This document shows, one piece after another, positions 38,277 through 46,469 of a DNA stretch of 47,029 nt. Source of the DNA: Candidatus Coproplasma excrementavium (GTDB lineage Bacteria; Bacillota; Clostridia; Christensenellales; Borkfalkiaceae). Within the stretch, counting starts at the first letter, position 1. Every line of letters begins with the position of its first letter. The stretch lies in NCBI GenBank assembly GCA_018715195.1, contig DVMA01000047.1, forward strand, positions 1 through 47,029. The letters run 5' to 3'. The notes under the pieces are model-generated. The model did not search any database, was not told where the DNA came from, and saw nothing but the letters and a program-made list of their open reading frames with translations. The position numbers and the translations under genes are program-made.

Positions 38277-39653
38277 TTATTTGCGTTCATCCATTGGAAT
38301 ATATTCGCAGTCGGGCTTTACGCAGTGGTAGGAAGGCCTTATAATTCTGTTGCCGTTTATAAGTTCTTCCATGCGGTGCGCGCTCCAGCCGCCCACACGC
38401 GAAATGGCAAACAGTGGCGTGTACAAATCTGTGGGCAGGTTGAGCATCGAATACACAAATCCCGAATATAGATCCACGTTTGCGCAGACGGGTTTGGAAA
38501 GTTTGTGCTGTTCGTTAATCAGCCGCTTTGCAGAATTTTCCACCGTTTCGTATAAGTGGAATTCTTCCTCTCTGCCCTTTTCAACGGCGAGTTTTTCGGC
38601 GTACTTTTTAAGTATCTCCGCCCTCGGATCGGAAAGGGTATATACCGCGTGACCCATGCCGTATACCAGGCCTGCGTGGTCGAAAGTCTCTCTCTTGAGA
38701 ATTTTATCGATGTAGTCGGTGACCGTGCGCTCCTTCCAGTCGGCAACGTTCTCCTTTATGTTCTGCATCATCTGCATAACTTTAATGTTTGCGCCGCCGT
38801 GCTTGGGGCCCTTCAGCGAGCCGAGCGAGGCCGCCATTGAAGAGTAAGTATCCGTGCCCGAAGAGGTGACAACGTGCGTGGTGAACGTAGAGTTGTTGCC
38901 GCCGCCGTGGTCGGCGTGCAGAATGAGAGCTATGTCCAGAACCTTTGCTTCAAGGTCGGTAAAATCGCTGTCCTTTCTTAAAATATGCAGAATATTCTGC
39001 GCTGTGGAGTATTCGGGCTTGGGTTTGTGAATTATCAACGAACCGTCGTTCGTGCTGTAATAGCGGTACGAGCGGTATGCGTAAATGGCAATCATGGGGA
39101 ACTGCGCAATCAGCTGCAGACACTGCCTTAACACGTTGGAAATGCTCACGTTGTCGGGGTCGGGGTCGTAGCTGTAAAGGTTGAGCACGCAGCGTGCCAG
39201 CATGTTCATCATATCTTTTGAAGGCGACTTCATAATCACGTCGCGCACAAAATTGCGCGGCAGTACCCTGAAATCTGCCAGCATTTCAGAAAACTGTTCA
39301 AATTCCGCTCTGGTCGGAAGTTTTCCGAACAGAAGGAGATATACCGTCTCTTCAAATCCGAAGCGGTTTTCGGCTATGCAGTTTTTTACAATGTCCTTTA
39401 CGTCGTATCCCTGATAGCGCAGTATGCCCGGTATTTCTTTGCGGACACCGTCCTTTACTTCCCAGGAAGTTACTTCAGAAATTTCTGTTAGACCGCACAA
39501 AACTCCCTTGCCGTTGCGCTCCCTCAGCCCGCGTTTTACATCGTATTCAGTGTAGAGCGAAGGGTCTATTCGGTTGGAAAGTGCGCTCTTTTCGGCAAGT
39601 TCTGAAATTGTGTAAGAATACTTGACCAAAAGGTTGGCTTCATTAAAATCCAC
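38277..39653 (-). CDS. Citrate synthase, probable GTG start
   Basis: ILHADHGGGNNSTFTTHVVTSSGTD; GSLKGPKHGGANIKVMQM; GMGHAVYTLSDPRA; SRVGGWSAHRMEE; minus-strand CGGAG-8 nt-GTG gives a 458-aa product. Confidence 0.93.
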   Translation of the reverse strand: MDFNEANLLVKYSYTISELAEKSALSNRIDPSLYTEYDVKRGLRERNGKGVLCGLTEISEVTSWEVKDGVRKEIPGILRYQGYDVKDIVKNCIAENRFGFEETVYLLLFGKLPTRAEFEQFSEMLADFRVLPRNFVRDVIMKSPSKDMMNMLARCVLNLYSYDPDPDNVSISNVLRQCLQLIAQFPMIAIYAYRSYRYYSTNDGSLIIHKPKPEYSTAQNILHILRKDSDFTDLEAKVLDIALILHADHGGGNNSTFTTHVVTSSGTDTYSSMAASLGSLKGPKHGGANIKVMQMMQNIKENVADWKERTVTDYIDKILKRETFDHAGLVYGMGHAVYTLSDPRAEILKKYAEKLAVEKGREEEFHLYETVENSAKRLINEQHKLSKPVCANVDLYSGFVYSMLNLPTDLYTPLFAISRVGGWSAHRMEELINGNRIIRPSYHCVKPDCEYIPMDERK

Positions 39654-39822
39654 TATATCAACTCCGATACTAAAATTTACGGCAATCTTTGCGGTAATTT
39701 TATATATAATACCACAAACCCTCGGCTTTGTCAAATGAATATTCAAAGCGGCCCTTCAAATATGAATATTTATGCATAACTAATGATTTATTATGCAAAA
39801 CGTTTTTATTTGCCGCATTTAT

Positions 39823-39847
39823 GTTTTTGCGGGCCCGCACAGGGTTA
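39823..39847 (+). promoter_or_regulatory. Candidate SigB-type promoter upstream of the sigma-factor operon
   Basis: GTTTTT-13 nt-GGGTTA versus the general-stress consensus GTTTAA-N13/14-GGGTAT. Confidence 0.4.
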
Positions 39848-39923
39848 TAAGTAAGTATACGCAAACACAAGTAGTCCCCGCGAGGCGCCGAAAGCGTTTT
39901 ACGGGGCGAAAGGAGAATAATTT

Positions 39924-40229
39924 ATGCAGAACGTTAAACTTATCTCTGCCGAAGATAAACTGGTTATTGCCCTCTATGGCGAGATAGATTCGGCCGTTTC
40001 GGATGATTTTTACGCGCAGGTAAGCGCCATCTATAACCACGATAAAAAGGATATAGAATTCGATTGCTCCGCGCTCACTTTCATAGACAGTACCACGCTG
40101 GGTACATTCGTTAAAATTTTCAAACATCTGAAGCAGGACGGGCACACGTTCGCGCTTAAAAACGTGCAGCAGAGAATCAAAAAACTCTTCCAGATCTGCG
40201 CGCTCGACACCATTATGGAGATAGACTGA
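39924..40229 (+). CDS. STAS-domain anti-anti-sigma factor (RsbV/SpoIIAA-like)
   Basis: VIALYGEIDSAVSDDFYAQV; FDCSALTFIDSTTLGTFVKIFK; SD AAAGGAG. Confidence 0.9.
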   Translation: MQNVKLISAEDKLVIALYGEIDSAVSDDFYAQVSAIYNHDKKDIEFDCSALTFIDSTTLGTFVKIFKHLKQDGHTFALKNVQQRIKKLFQICALDTIMEID

Positions 40230-40576
40230 TGAAAGAATTTTCTGTAAGGTTCGACCTTTCGGACAGTGAATTTAATACTGCTTTAAGGCTTGTTGCGGGT
40301 GCGCTCTGCTCACTCGCCGAAAAGGACGTGGACGCCGCCGAAGATTTCAAAGTGTGCGTAACAGAGAGTGCGCTTATACTCAAAAATTGCGGCTTTAAGA
40401 CGCTGAACGCCACATTCTGTGCGCAGGACGGCGTAAAAGCTGTACTCAGCGGCGAGGGCGGAACTCCCGCCGATGCCGATAACGAGCTTTCGCTTGCGCT
40501 GATAGGCGCTCTCATGAACGGTTGCAGCATTGACCGCAGCGGTGACGTCATAAAATCGGTGACGCTTGAATTATGA
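40229..40576 (+). CDS. Degenerate RsbW/SpoIIAB-like HATPase-fold protein (pseudokinase candidate)
   Basis: EDFKVCVTESALILKNCGF aligns with the RsbW N-box region but lacks the Asn; no DxGxG or GxGL; overlaps both neighbours. Confidence 0.65.
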   Translation: MKEFSVRFDLSDSEFNTALRLVAGALCSLAEKDVDAAEDFKVCVTESALILKNCGFKTLNATFCAQDGVKAVLSGEGGTPADADNELSLALIGALMNGCSIDRSGDVIKSVTLEL

Positions 40577-41301
40577 TGACTAATGAACAGGCAAACGAGC
40601 TGTTCCGCGAATACCGCAAAACGGGCGATATAAAACTCAGGAATAAGCTCGTGGAAAATTTCATGTACATAGCCGAAATACTCGCAAAAAAGTTTGCGGG
40701 CAGGGGCGTTGAGTACGATGACCTGTTGCAGGTTGCGTCCGAAGCGCTCATTCTGGGCGTAGAAAAATTTGACCCGGAACTCGGCAACCAGTTCACAACC
40801 TATGTTACGCCCACCATAACGGGCATGATAAAAAACTATTTCCGCGACTATTCGCGTTCGGTGCGTCTGCCCCGCAGAATTTACTCGCTCGGCGCAAAAA
40901 TCAAGGACGAAACAAACGAATATTACAAGCAATACGGCGTAAAGCCCACGGTAAAGCAACTTGCCGAAAAACTCGGTGAGAGCGAAGAGTCGATTATGGA
41001 GGCTATGGAAAGCCGTCACCCCGTAAGCCTGGACGGCACCGTGCAGAGCGAGGACGGCGACGGTGTTTTGTATGACGTAATCCCCGACCCCGTAGATTCG
41101 TTTGAAAAGTTTGACGATGCACAGTCGCTCAAAGATGAAATTAAAAAGCTGAACCCCACCGAACAGAAGGTGGTGGCACTGAGGTTTGTGCAAGGCAAAT
41201 CGCAGTCTGAAGTAGGTAAAATACTCGGCGTAAGCCAGATGTTTGTTTCGCGCGCGGAGCGCAAAATAGTTGAAAAATTAAAGGAAGCATTATCTCAATG
41301 A
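40573..41301 (+). CDS. SigB/SigF/SigG-type RNA polymerase sigma factor
   Basis: KLRNKLVENFMYIAEILAKKFAGRGVEYDDLLQVASEALILGVEKFDPELGNQFTTYVTPTITGMIKNYFRDYSRSVRLPRRI; region 4 SQSEVGKILGVSQMFVSRAERKIVEKLK. Confidence 0.93.
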   Translation: MMTNEQANELFREYRKTGDIKLRNKLVENFMYIAEILAKKFAGRGVEYDDLLQVASEALILGVEKFDPELGNQFTTYVTPTITGMIKNYFRDYSRSVRLPRRIYSLGAKIKDETNEYYKQYGVKPTVKQLAEKLGESEESIMEAMESRHPVSLDGTVQSEDGDGVLYDVIPDPVDSFEKFDDAQSLKDEIKKLNPTEQKVVALRFVQGKSQSEVGKILGVSQMFVSRAERKIVEKLKEALSQ

Positions 41302-41684
41302 TTACATTCAGGGTGGACAATTTGAAGAATATGAACGCTTGCCTGAAACCGTTCCTCGATTATCTGCGCAGCGTTGACGTTGACGATGACGACGTATTCG
41401 ACAGCCGCCTTGTATCCTGCGAGCTTATTTCCAACGTTTTGAAACATCTTGGCGAAACTGCAAATTTTGAGGGCGCCGTCAACGGCGAGGATATTGTCAT
41501 AACGGTATCTTCGGAGAGCACGGACGGCACCAAAATGTGTGCCAAACTTCCCGATGTCTTTTCGGAGAGCGGCAGAGGGCTTTATATCATAAAAGCCATA
41601 TGCGACCACATATCTGCCGACGGTTGTTCCATCAGAGTAAGCATACGTCGCCACAAAGAGGAGGATGGCGGGCAGGGTAAGTGA
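41298..41684 (+). CDS. RsbW-like HATPase anti-sigma factor
   Basis: RLVSCELISNVLKH N-box; ESGRGLYIIKAICD; ATGA overlap with the sigma gene. Confidence 0.8.
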   Translation: MITFRVDNLKNMNACLKPFLDYLRSVDVDDDDVFDSRLVSCELISNVLKHLGETANFEGAVNGEDIVITVSSESTDGTKMCAKLPDVFSESGRGLYIIKAICDHISADGCSIRVSIRRHKEEDGGQGK

Positions 41685-41721
41685 ACTTTGCCGAAAGTCC
41701 TCAGGCAATAGAACTTCAATT

Positions 41722-41748
41722 CCGTCTGCTTTCTGCAGGCGGTTTTTT
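41722..41748 (+). terminator. Rho-independent terminator of the sigma operon
   Basis: CCGTCTGC-TTTCT-GCAGGCGGTTTTTT. Confidence 0.85.
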
Positions 41749-41749
41749 A

Positions 41750-41789
41750 ATGCATAAGACGCCCGCAACAATGCGGGCGTCTTATGCAT
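41750..41789. repeat. Perfect 18-bp inverted repeat, 4-nt loop, no T-run
   Basis: ATGCATAAGACGCCCGCA-ACAA-TGCGGGCGTCTTATGCAT. Confidence 0.95.
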
Positions 41790-42130
41790 ATGTAGATGTC
41801 TTTAAAATAGCGCATGTCTTATTTTTATTAGGAAGCCTTTATGTCATTTAAAGAACTGCGCGGCTGTTTATTTTATTGGCATAGTAGCCTTCTCTTGTGC
41901 GGATAGTCTGTAATTTGACCTAAAACAGTGCATTGCATGTCGTATCATAATTCAGACTGATTTGCTCCATACGCGTAATGATTTGTGTGATAAGCAACTG
42001 ATATGCGGGCATAGCAACTTTTTTGCGGAATATGCAGATTGATATGTTCTGTTTTACGGCACACGCATACGGAAGATAAAGTGTGTGCTTTGCAGCAATT
42101 CCCGTTTATAAATTCTTGTAAATCAGAGTA

Positions 42131-42160
42131 AAAAAATAAAAGCCCCGCTTTTGCGGGGCT
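42131..42160 (-). terminator. Terminator (minus strand)
   Basis: Minus strand AGCCCCGCAAAAGCGGGGCTTTTATTTTTTTA. Confidence 0.88.
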
Positions 42161-42168
42161 AAATATTT

Positions 42169-43692
42169 TTAGTTGAGGAGGTTGAGTTCTTCGTATATCT
42201 TATTCATAAGACCGTCGGAGATGAGGGGACGGAATTTACCGAGATAGATGAACAGGGAGGAGAAGAATTCCTTGTTGTCGCCGCCTATTACATAGTCGGG
42301 GATGTTTGCATAAGGTCCGTTGATTTTTTCAAGGAACAGTTTAGCAAATTCAATCTTCTCGCTGTCGGTAAGCCTTGCGATGAAGGAGTCGGTAGGACCG
42401 TGGTAAACTTCCTTTGCGGTGTAAACAATTTCACCGGTGTGGTTTGCAGGAGCGGCCGCATGAGCTGCTGCAGGAGCAGGTGCGGGAGCTGCCGCGGGGG
42501 AAGCATATACGGGCTGAAGGTATACGGGCTGAACATACTGCGACTGAGGCTGAGCCGCTACGGGAGCGGGAGCAGCTGCATTTGCAATGGTGTCGTCGTA
42601 GTATGTTTCGGGAATTTCTGCATTCTCTTCAGTCTTCATTACGGGCTGATATACAGCACACCTTATGGATGCAATGATGAGCTGAACAACTGCAATTGCA
42701 AGCAGAACATACATCAGCAGGCCGGGCCTTAAACCCTTGTTGTTGAGTACGAATACCATGATAACTGCAAGTATGAGCAGAAGAGCTTCAATAAGGTAGC
42801 GGATAACGTCTATGGCAAGGGTACCCTTTTTGGTGCTTGCGCCGATAGCCATAATGTCGAGCGCGAAGTTAACAAGAGCCATAAGAACGCCTGCGCCTAT
42901 GCATACGAATGCAACCTTTGCCATTACGTCGGTAGAACCGAACATAAATTCAAGGGAAAGCGGGTTTGCTATAGTTGCTTTACCCAAACCATTTTCAATT
43001 AAAGCTTCAAGCGTTTGAATGCCGTTGTAATCGGCAAACATCGTTATGAACAGCTTGCCATCGAATACGGCATTAGACTTGAGGCTGAAGAGGGTGGGGA
43101 TGCTGAACAGGCACAGAACGCCTGCCGCGCCGAGTATGAAGGTAACAAGCTTCATAAAGCCCGAACCCTTCTTGTAGCCGAGGGACTGTATTATGAGCAT
43201 GAGAAGCGTACCGCCGAAAGCAATGCCGATTACGCCGTAATCCCACTTGAATTCGGTAGTAACGTTGCTGCCTACTTCGCCGAGATAGAGCTGAATTTCT
43301 ATAACGGTGAAGACGAACAGAATGACAGCGGCCACAACTTCAACAAAGTATGCGCATGCGTTAGCTGTCTTTTTGTTTGACTTGGCTGCAAGTACGGGGA
43401 TGAGCATTATTACGCCGACAGCGGTAATAAGACCGTAGAGAGTAACTACAAGCGCCATCATATCAAAACCTTTGGTCGCGCCAAAGAAGTAGATGACGTG
43501 CTCGCGGGAGAGCGCATCGCCAAGATTGGGGTCAGAAATGCCGAAGGTAGTGCAGAACGCATCGGGAAGGGTCATGAACAGCAGTCCCTTACCGTTGAAT
43601 ACGGGAAGGAAGAAACCGAGCAGAAGGCAGATGAGCGCTATGCAATACGTTACAACAGATAAATACTTTTTGCTTTGATTTTTCGTACTCAT
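42169..43692 (-). CDS. Multi-TM membrane protein with Pro/Ala-rich linker and small C-terminal globular region; unknown function
   Basis: 507-aa ORF with about 9-10 hydrophobic segments, a PAPVAAQPQSQYVQPVYLQPVYASPAAAPAPAP linker and a C-terminal helical segment; own promoter and terminator. Confidence 0.85.
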   Translation of the reverse strand: MSTKNQSKKYLSVVTYCIALICLLLGFFLPVFNGKGLLFMTLPDAFCTTFGISDPNLGDALSREHVIYFFGATKGFDMMALVVTLYGLITAVGVIMLIPVLAAKSNKKTANACAYFVEVVAAVILFVFTVIEIQLYLGEVGSNVTTEFKWDYGVIGIAFGGTLLMLIIQSLGYKKGSGFMKLVTFILGAAGVLCLFSIPTLFSLKSNAVFDGKLFITMFADYNGIQTLEALIENGLGKATIANPLSLEFMFGSTDVMAKVAFVCIGAGVLMALVNFALDIMAIGASTKKGTLAIDVIRYLIEALLLILAVIMVFVLNNKGLRPGLLMYVLLAIAVVQLIIASIRCAVYQPVMKTEENAEIPETYYDDTIANAAAPAPVAAQPQSQYVQPVYLQPVYASPAAAPAPAPAAAHAAAPANHTGEIVYTAKEVYHGPTDSFIARLTDSEKIEFAKLFLEKINGPYANIPDYVIGGDNKEFFSSLFIYLGKFRPLISDGLMNKIYEELNLLN

Positions 43693-43804
43693 AATAAATC
43701 TCCGTCAGTATTGTTTTGTCCTTTTAAAAATTTATGCACCGCTTTTCCGCGGCGGATAAAAGCAACTTGCGGCACTGTTTTTTACCACTTGTTGTCTATA
43801 ATAT

Positions 43805-43833
43805 ATTTTAATACAAAAACAACATTATGTCAA
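43805..43833 (-). promoter_or_regulatory. Sigma-A promoter for the membrane protein at 42169-43692
   Basis: Minus strand TTGACA-17 nt-TAAAAT. Confidence 0.7.
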
Positions 43834-44151
43834 GGGCAAAACCAACATTAAAAAGTAAAAAAATTTCATTTTTTGGTTTTGATTGAAACGGTGGTATGCC
43901 GCAGCTATGCAATTTTTTTGCATGCGGCGTTAATTTTACACGCGTAGCTGGCGCGCGTTGTTTTTGTCCTTTGCGCGGACAGAGTTTTTGTCTCCTTGCG
44001 GGGAATATGCTGTTTAGCCGCAAATCTTACTGTGAGGCAGTTTTTTATATCTCTCTGCGGTTATTTTTGCGCATAAATGTATACATTATTTATATGTGCA
44101 AAAAATTCACAACTTTTTCAATTGTTTTTCGCATACATTTCGCAGGGCGTA

Positions 44152-44180
44152 TTGATTACATTCAAAATGTGTAGTATAAT
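44152..44180 (+). promoter_or_regulatory. Sigma-A promoter for the PucR-HTH/S41 operon (long leader)
   Basis: TTGATT-17 nt-TATAAT. Confidence 0.7.
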
Positions 44181-44438
44181 AAAGTCAGAAAAAAGGCAGG
44201 AAGAAGCAATGTTGCTATGAAAATGCAAAAATACGGCTTATTCTGCCTCATCTTTGCGGAGGAAATATCAGGGCTGTGCGCGCGGCAGATTTTGCATAAA
44301 AAATTATGAAAAGTGCGTCTGAGGCGCAGGCAGGCCTATATATAAATAATAAAAAAACGGCAATAATATAACGCGCACAAGCGCGGAAGTGAAAAACACA
44401 TATATTTTTGCGGGCAACTATAATCAGGAGAAAAAATT

Positions 44439-44795
44439 ATGGAAGAAGAAAAACGTGCCGTGCGGCCGGATGCCGCGCTCAGTTCCGTCCTTGAAGAGGC
44501 GGCGGCAAGCCTTTCTGAAAAGCAGGCTGAAAAAATTGCATCTTTCTGCGACGTGAAGGGACTCAGGAAGGTATTTTCCGATGCCGAGCTCATGCGTACG
44601 GCAGAATGTTTTATCGAGTGCAGCCTGAACATCTCCGCCGCCGCCCGCGCGCTGTACATGCACAGGAACACGATGATGTACCGTCTTGACAAAATACGCA
44701 GGATGACGGGGCTGGACATACGCGACTTTTATCATGCCGAGGCGTTCAGTATCCTTTATGCGGTATTCACACGCGGATACGGAGCGGCTAAATGA
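44439..44795 (+). CDS. Stand-alone PucR-type C-terminal HTH (HTH_30) protein
   Basis: ECFIECSLNISAAARALYMHRNTMMYRLDKIRRMTGLDIRDF; SD AGGAG. Confidence 0.85.
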   Translation: MEEEKRAVRPDAALSSVLEEAAASLSEKQAEKIASFCDVKGLRKVFSDAELMRTAECFIECSLNISAAARALYMHRNTMMYRLDKIRRMTGLDIRDFYHAEAFSILYAVFTRGYGAAK

Positions 44796-46108
44796 AGTCT
44801 TCTGCATTAAAAAAAGTGCTCATTTCGGTTGCGGCGGCAATAGGCATAGCCGCCGTGCTTGCCGCGGTGTTTTTTGCGGGTTATCTTACCCGCGGAGCGG
44901 TGGGGGATACTTCCTACGACTGGGCGCTTAAGATAATACGCGACAATTATTATAAGGACATTGACACGGAAAATGCCGACGAAGTGGCGGTGGACGCGCT
45001 TGTGGACGAGTATCTGGACATATATTCGGCCTATTACACTCCCGAGGAGTATGCCGCTCTGCAGAGCTCCAATGCGGGCAACAAGAGCGGGTTCGGCGTG
45101 TCAGTGACCTATCTTAAAGGTACGGGGCTGATTATATCGGAGGCCGTGGGCAACTCCCCCGCGTTTGCGGCGGGACTCCGTTCGGGCGATGTGATAACTT
45201 CCTGCGAGAAGGGCGGCAAGGAGTACACTTTTTCCTCTCTCAATGATTTCACGTCTTTTGCGGACGGAATCGGTGACGAACAGGTGGTATTCAACTGTGC
45301 TTCGGGCAAGAGCTGTACGCTGTCAAGGGCGCAGTACAACGAAAGTTACGTGTTTATGGCCACCAATGACAGCGCCTGGACGTTTACGGGCGCAGATGCC
45401 ATGCAGATAACCGAGATTGAGGGCGACAAAATAGAATACCTGCCCGAAGGAACTGCATACATTGCGCTTTCGCAGTTCTACGGCAATGCGCCGGGACAGT
45501 TCCGTTCGGCCGTGCAGCAGTTCAACAGCGAGGGTTGCACTTCGCTCATTATAGACCTGAGGAATGACGGCGGCGGTTATGTAAGCGTAATGCAGGAGAT
45601 TGCCGCCTGCTTTGAAAACTGCAGGGACGGCTCGACTGCCATGGAGGCGCGCTATAAGGACGGAAGAAGCGAAATTTACAGCGTGAATGCGGCAGGTACG
45701 CAACCCGTAATAAGTGCGGAGACGGAGGTGTACGTTCTTGCAAATTCCAACACGGCAAGCGCGTCGGAGGCGCTGATTGGCTGTCTGGTAAGCTATGACG
45801 TGCTCAGTTACGGTAACATATACATTTCCGAGTATGAACAGAGCTACCTCGACGCCACGGGACTTACGGCGGAATCGCTCAAAAGCGGAAAGACGTACGG
45901 CAAGGGAATAATGCAGTCCACGTTCTATAACCCGCTTACGGGCGAGGCGCTCAAGCTTACAACGGCGCAGATTTACTGGCCGAACGGCAAAACCATACAC
46001 GCCACAGGTCTGTCTGCGGAGGACGGTTGCCATACGGTTTCCTCGCCGATGCCGCTGCGCGGTGACGGGCAGGAGCTTTCCTCTGCGGTTGAAATGATAT
46101 TCGGATAA
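44792..46108 (+). CDS. S41-family C-terminal processing peptidase (CtpA-like), membrane anchored, PDZ
   Basis: N-terminal TM; GFGVSVTY..ISEAVGNSPAFAAGLRSGDVI PDZ; SLIIDLRNDGGGYV; VLANSNTASASEALIG; YGKGIMQ; ATGA overlap with the HTH gene. Confidence 0.92.
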   Translation: MKSSALKKVLISVAAAIGIAAVLAAVFFAGYLTRGAVGDTSYDWALKIIRDNYYKDIDTENADEVAVDALVDEYLDIYSAYYTPEEYAALQSSNAGNKSGFGVSVTYLKGTGLIISEAVGNSPAFAAGLRSGDVITSCEKGGKEYTFSSLNDFTSFADGIGDEQVVFNCASGKSCTLSRAQYNESYVFMATNDSAWTFTGADAMQITEIEGDKIEYLPEGTAYIALSQFYGNAPGQFRSAVQQFNSEGCTSLIIDLRNDGGGYVSVMQEIAACFENCRDGSTAMEARYKDGRSEIYSVNAAGTQPVISAETEVYVLANSNTASASEALIGCLVSYDVLSYGNIYISEYEQSYLDATGLTAESLKSGKTYGKGIMQSTFYNPLTGEALKLTTAQIYWPNGKTIHATGLSAEDGCHTVSSPMPLRGDGQELSSAVEMIFG

Positions 46109-46112
46109 TTGC

Positions 46113-46148
46113 GTTAGTTGCGGCATATATGCCGTCCAATTTCATAAA
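46113..46148 (+). repeat. Dispersed intergenic dyad element, copy B
   Basis: GTTAGTTGCGGCATATATGCCGTCCAATTTCATAAA; contains the perfect palindrome CGGCATATATGCCG. Confidence 0.7.
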
Positions 46149-46150
46149 TC

Positions 46151-46184
46151 AAGGCCCCGCCGCGGTATGCGGCGGGGCCTTTTG
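46151..46184 (+). terminator. Terminator between convergent S41 protease and minE-like genes
   Basis: AAGGCCCCGCC-GCGGTATGC-GGCGGGGCCTTTT. Confidence 0.85.
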
Positions 46185-46262
46185 CGCCCTGCTCAGGGAG
46201 TGGCGCTTGCAGGGCGGCTTATGCTTTTTGTCTGATTGCCGTATTTTTGCGTAAAGCGGCAA

Positions 46263-46469
46263 TTAAATGTTTTTTGTGTATTTGATTCTGTGCGCTCTGA
46301 ATACAATGCATACGGAATATCCGCTTTGCGTGCGCGTTATGTCTATGTCGGCCTCGCCGTCCGTCTCAAAATACTCGTCGGCAACGCGCATCATGTCGCG
46401 GGCAAGCAGATTGCGCTCCGCCTCGGTCATAATCTGTCTTTCAAGGACAACGGTGTTGCGCTTTTTCAT
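46263..46469 (-). CDS. minE: Divergent MinE-like cell division topological specificity factor
   Basis: 68-aa ORF: RNLLARDMMRVADEYFETDGEADIDITRTQSGYSVCIVF resembles the MinE C-terminal domain; start overlaps the stop of the minD-like gene. Confidence 0.6.
   Translation of the reverse strand: MKKRNTVVLERQIMTEAERNLLARDMMRVADEYFETDGEADIDITRTQSGYSVCIVFRAHRIKYTKNI

Noticed and set aside
39924-41301. Operon as spoIIAA-spoIIAB-sigF sporulation locus
   Set aside because: The middle protein lacks kinase motifs and an additional RsbW-like gene follows sigma. The sequence cannot separate SigB- from SigF-type function, so no spo symbols were assigned.
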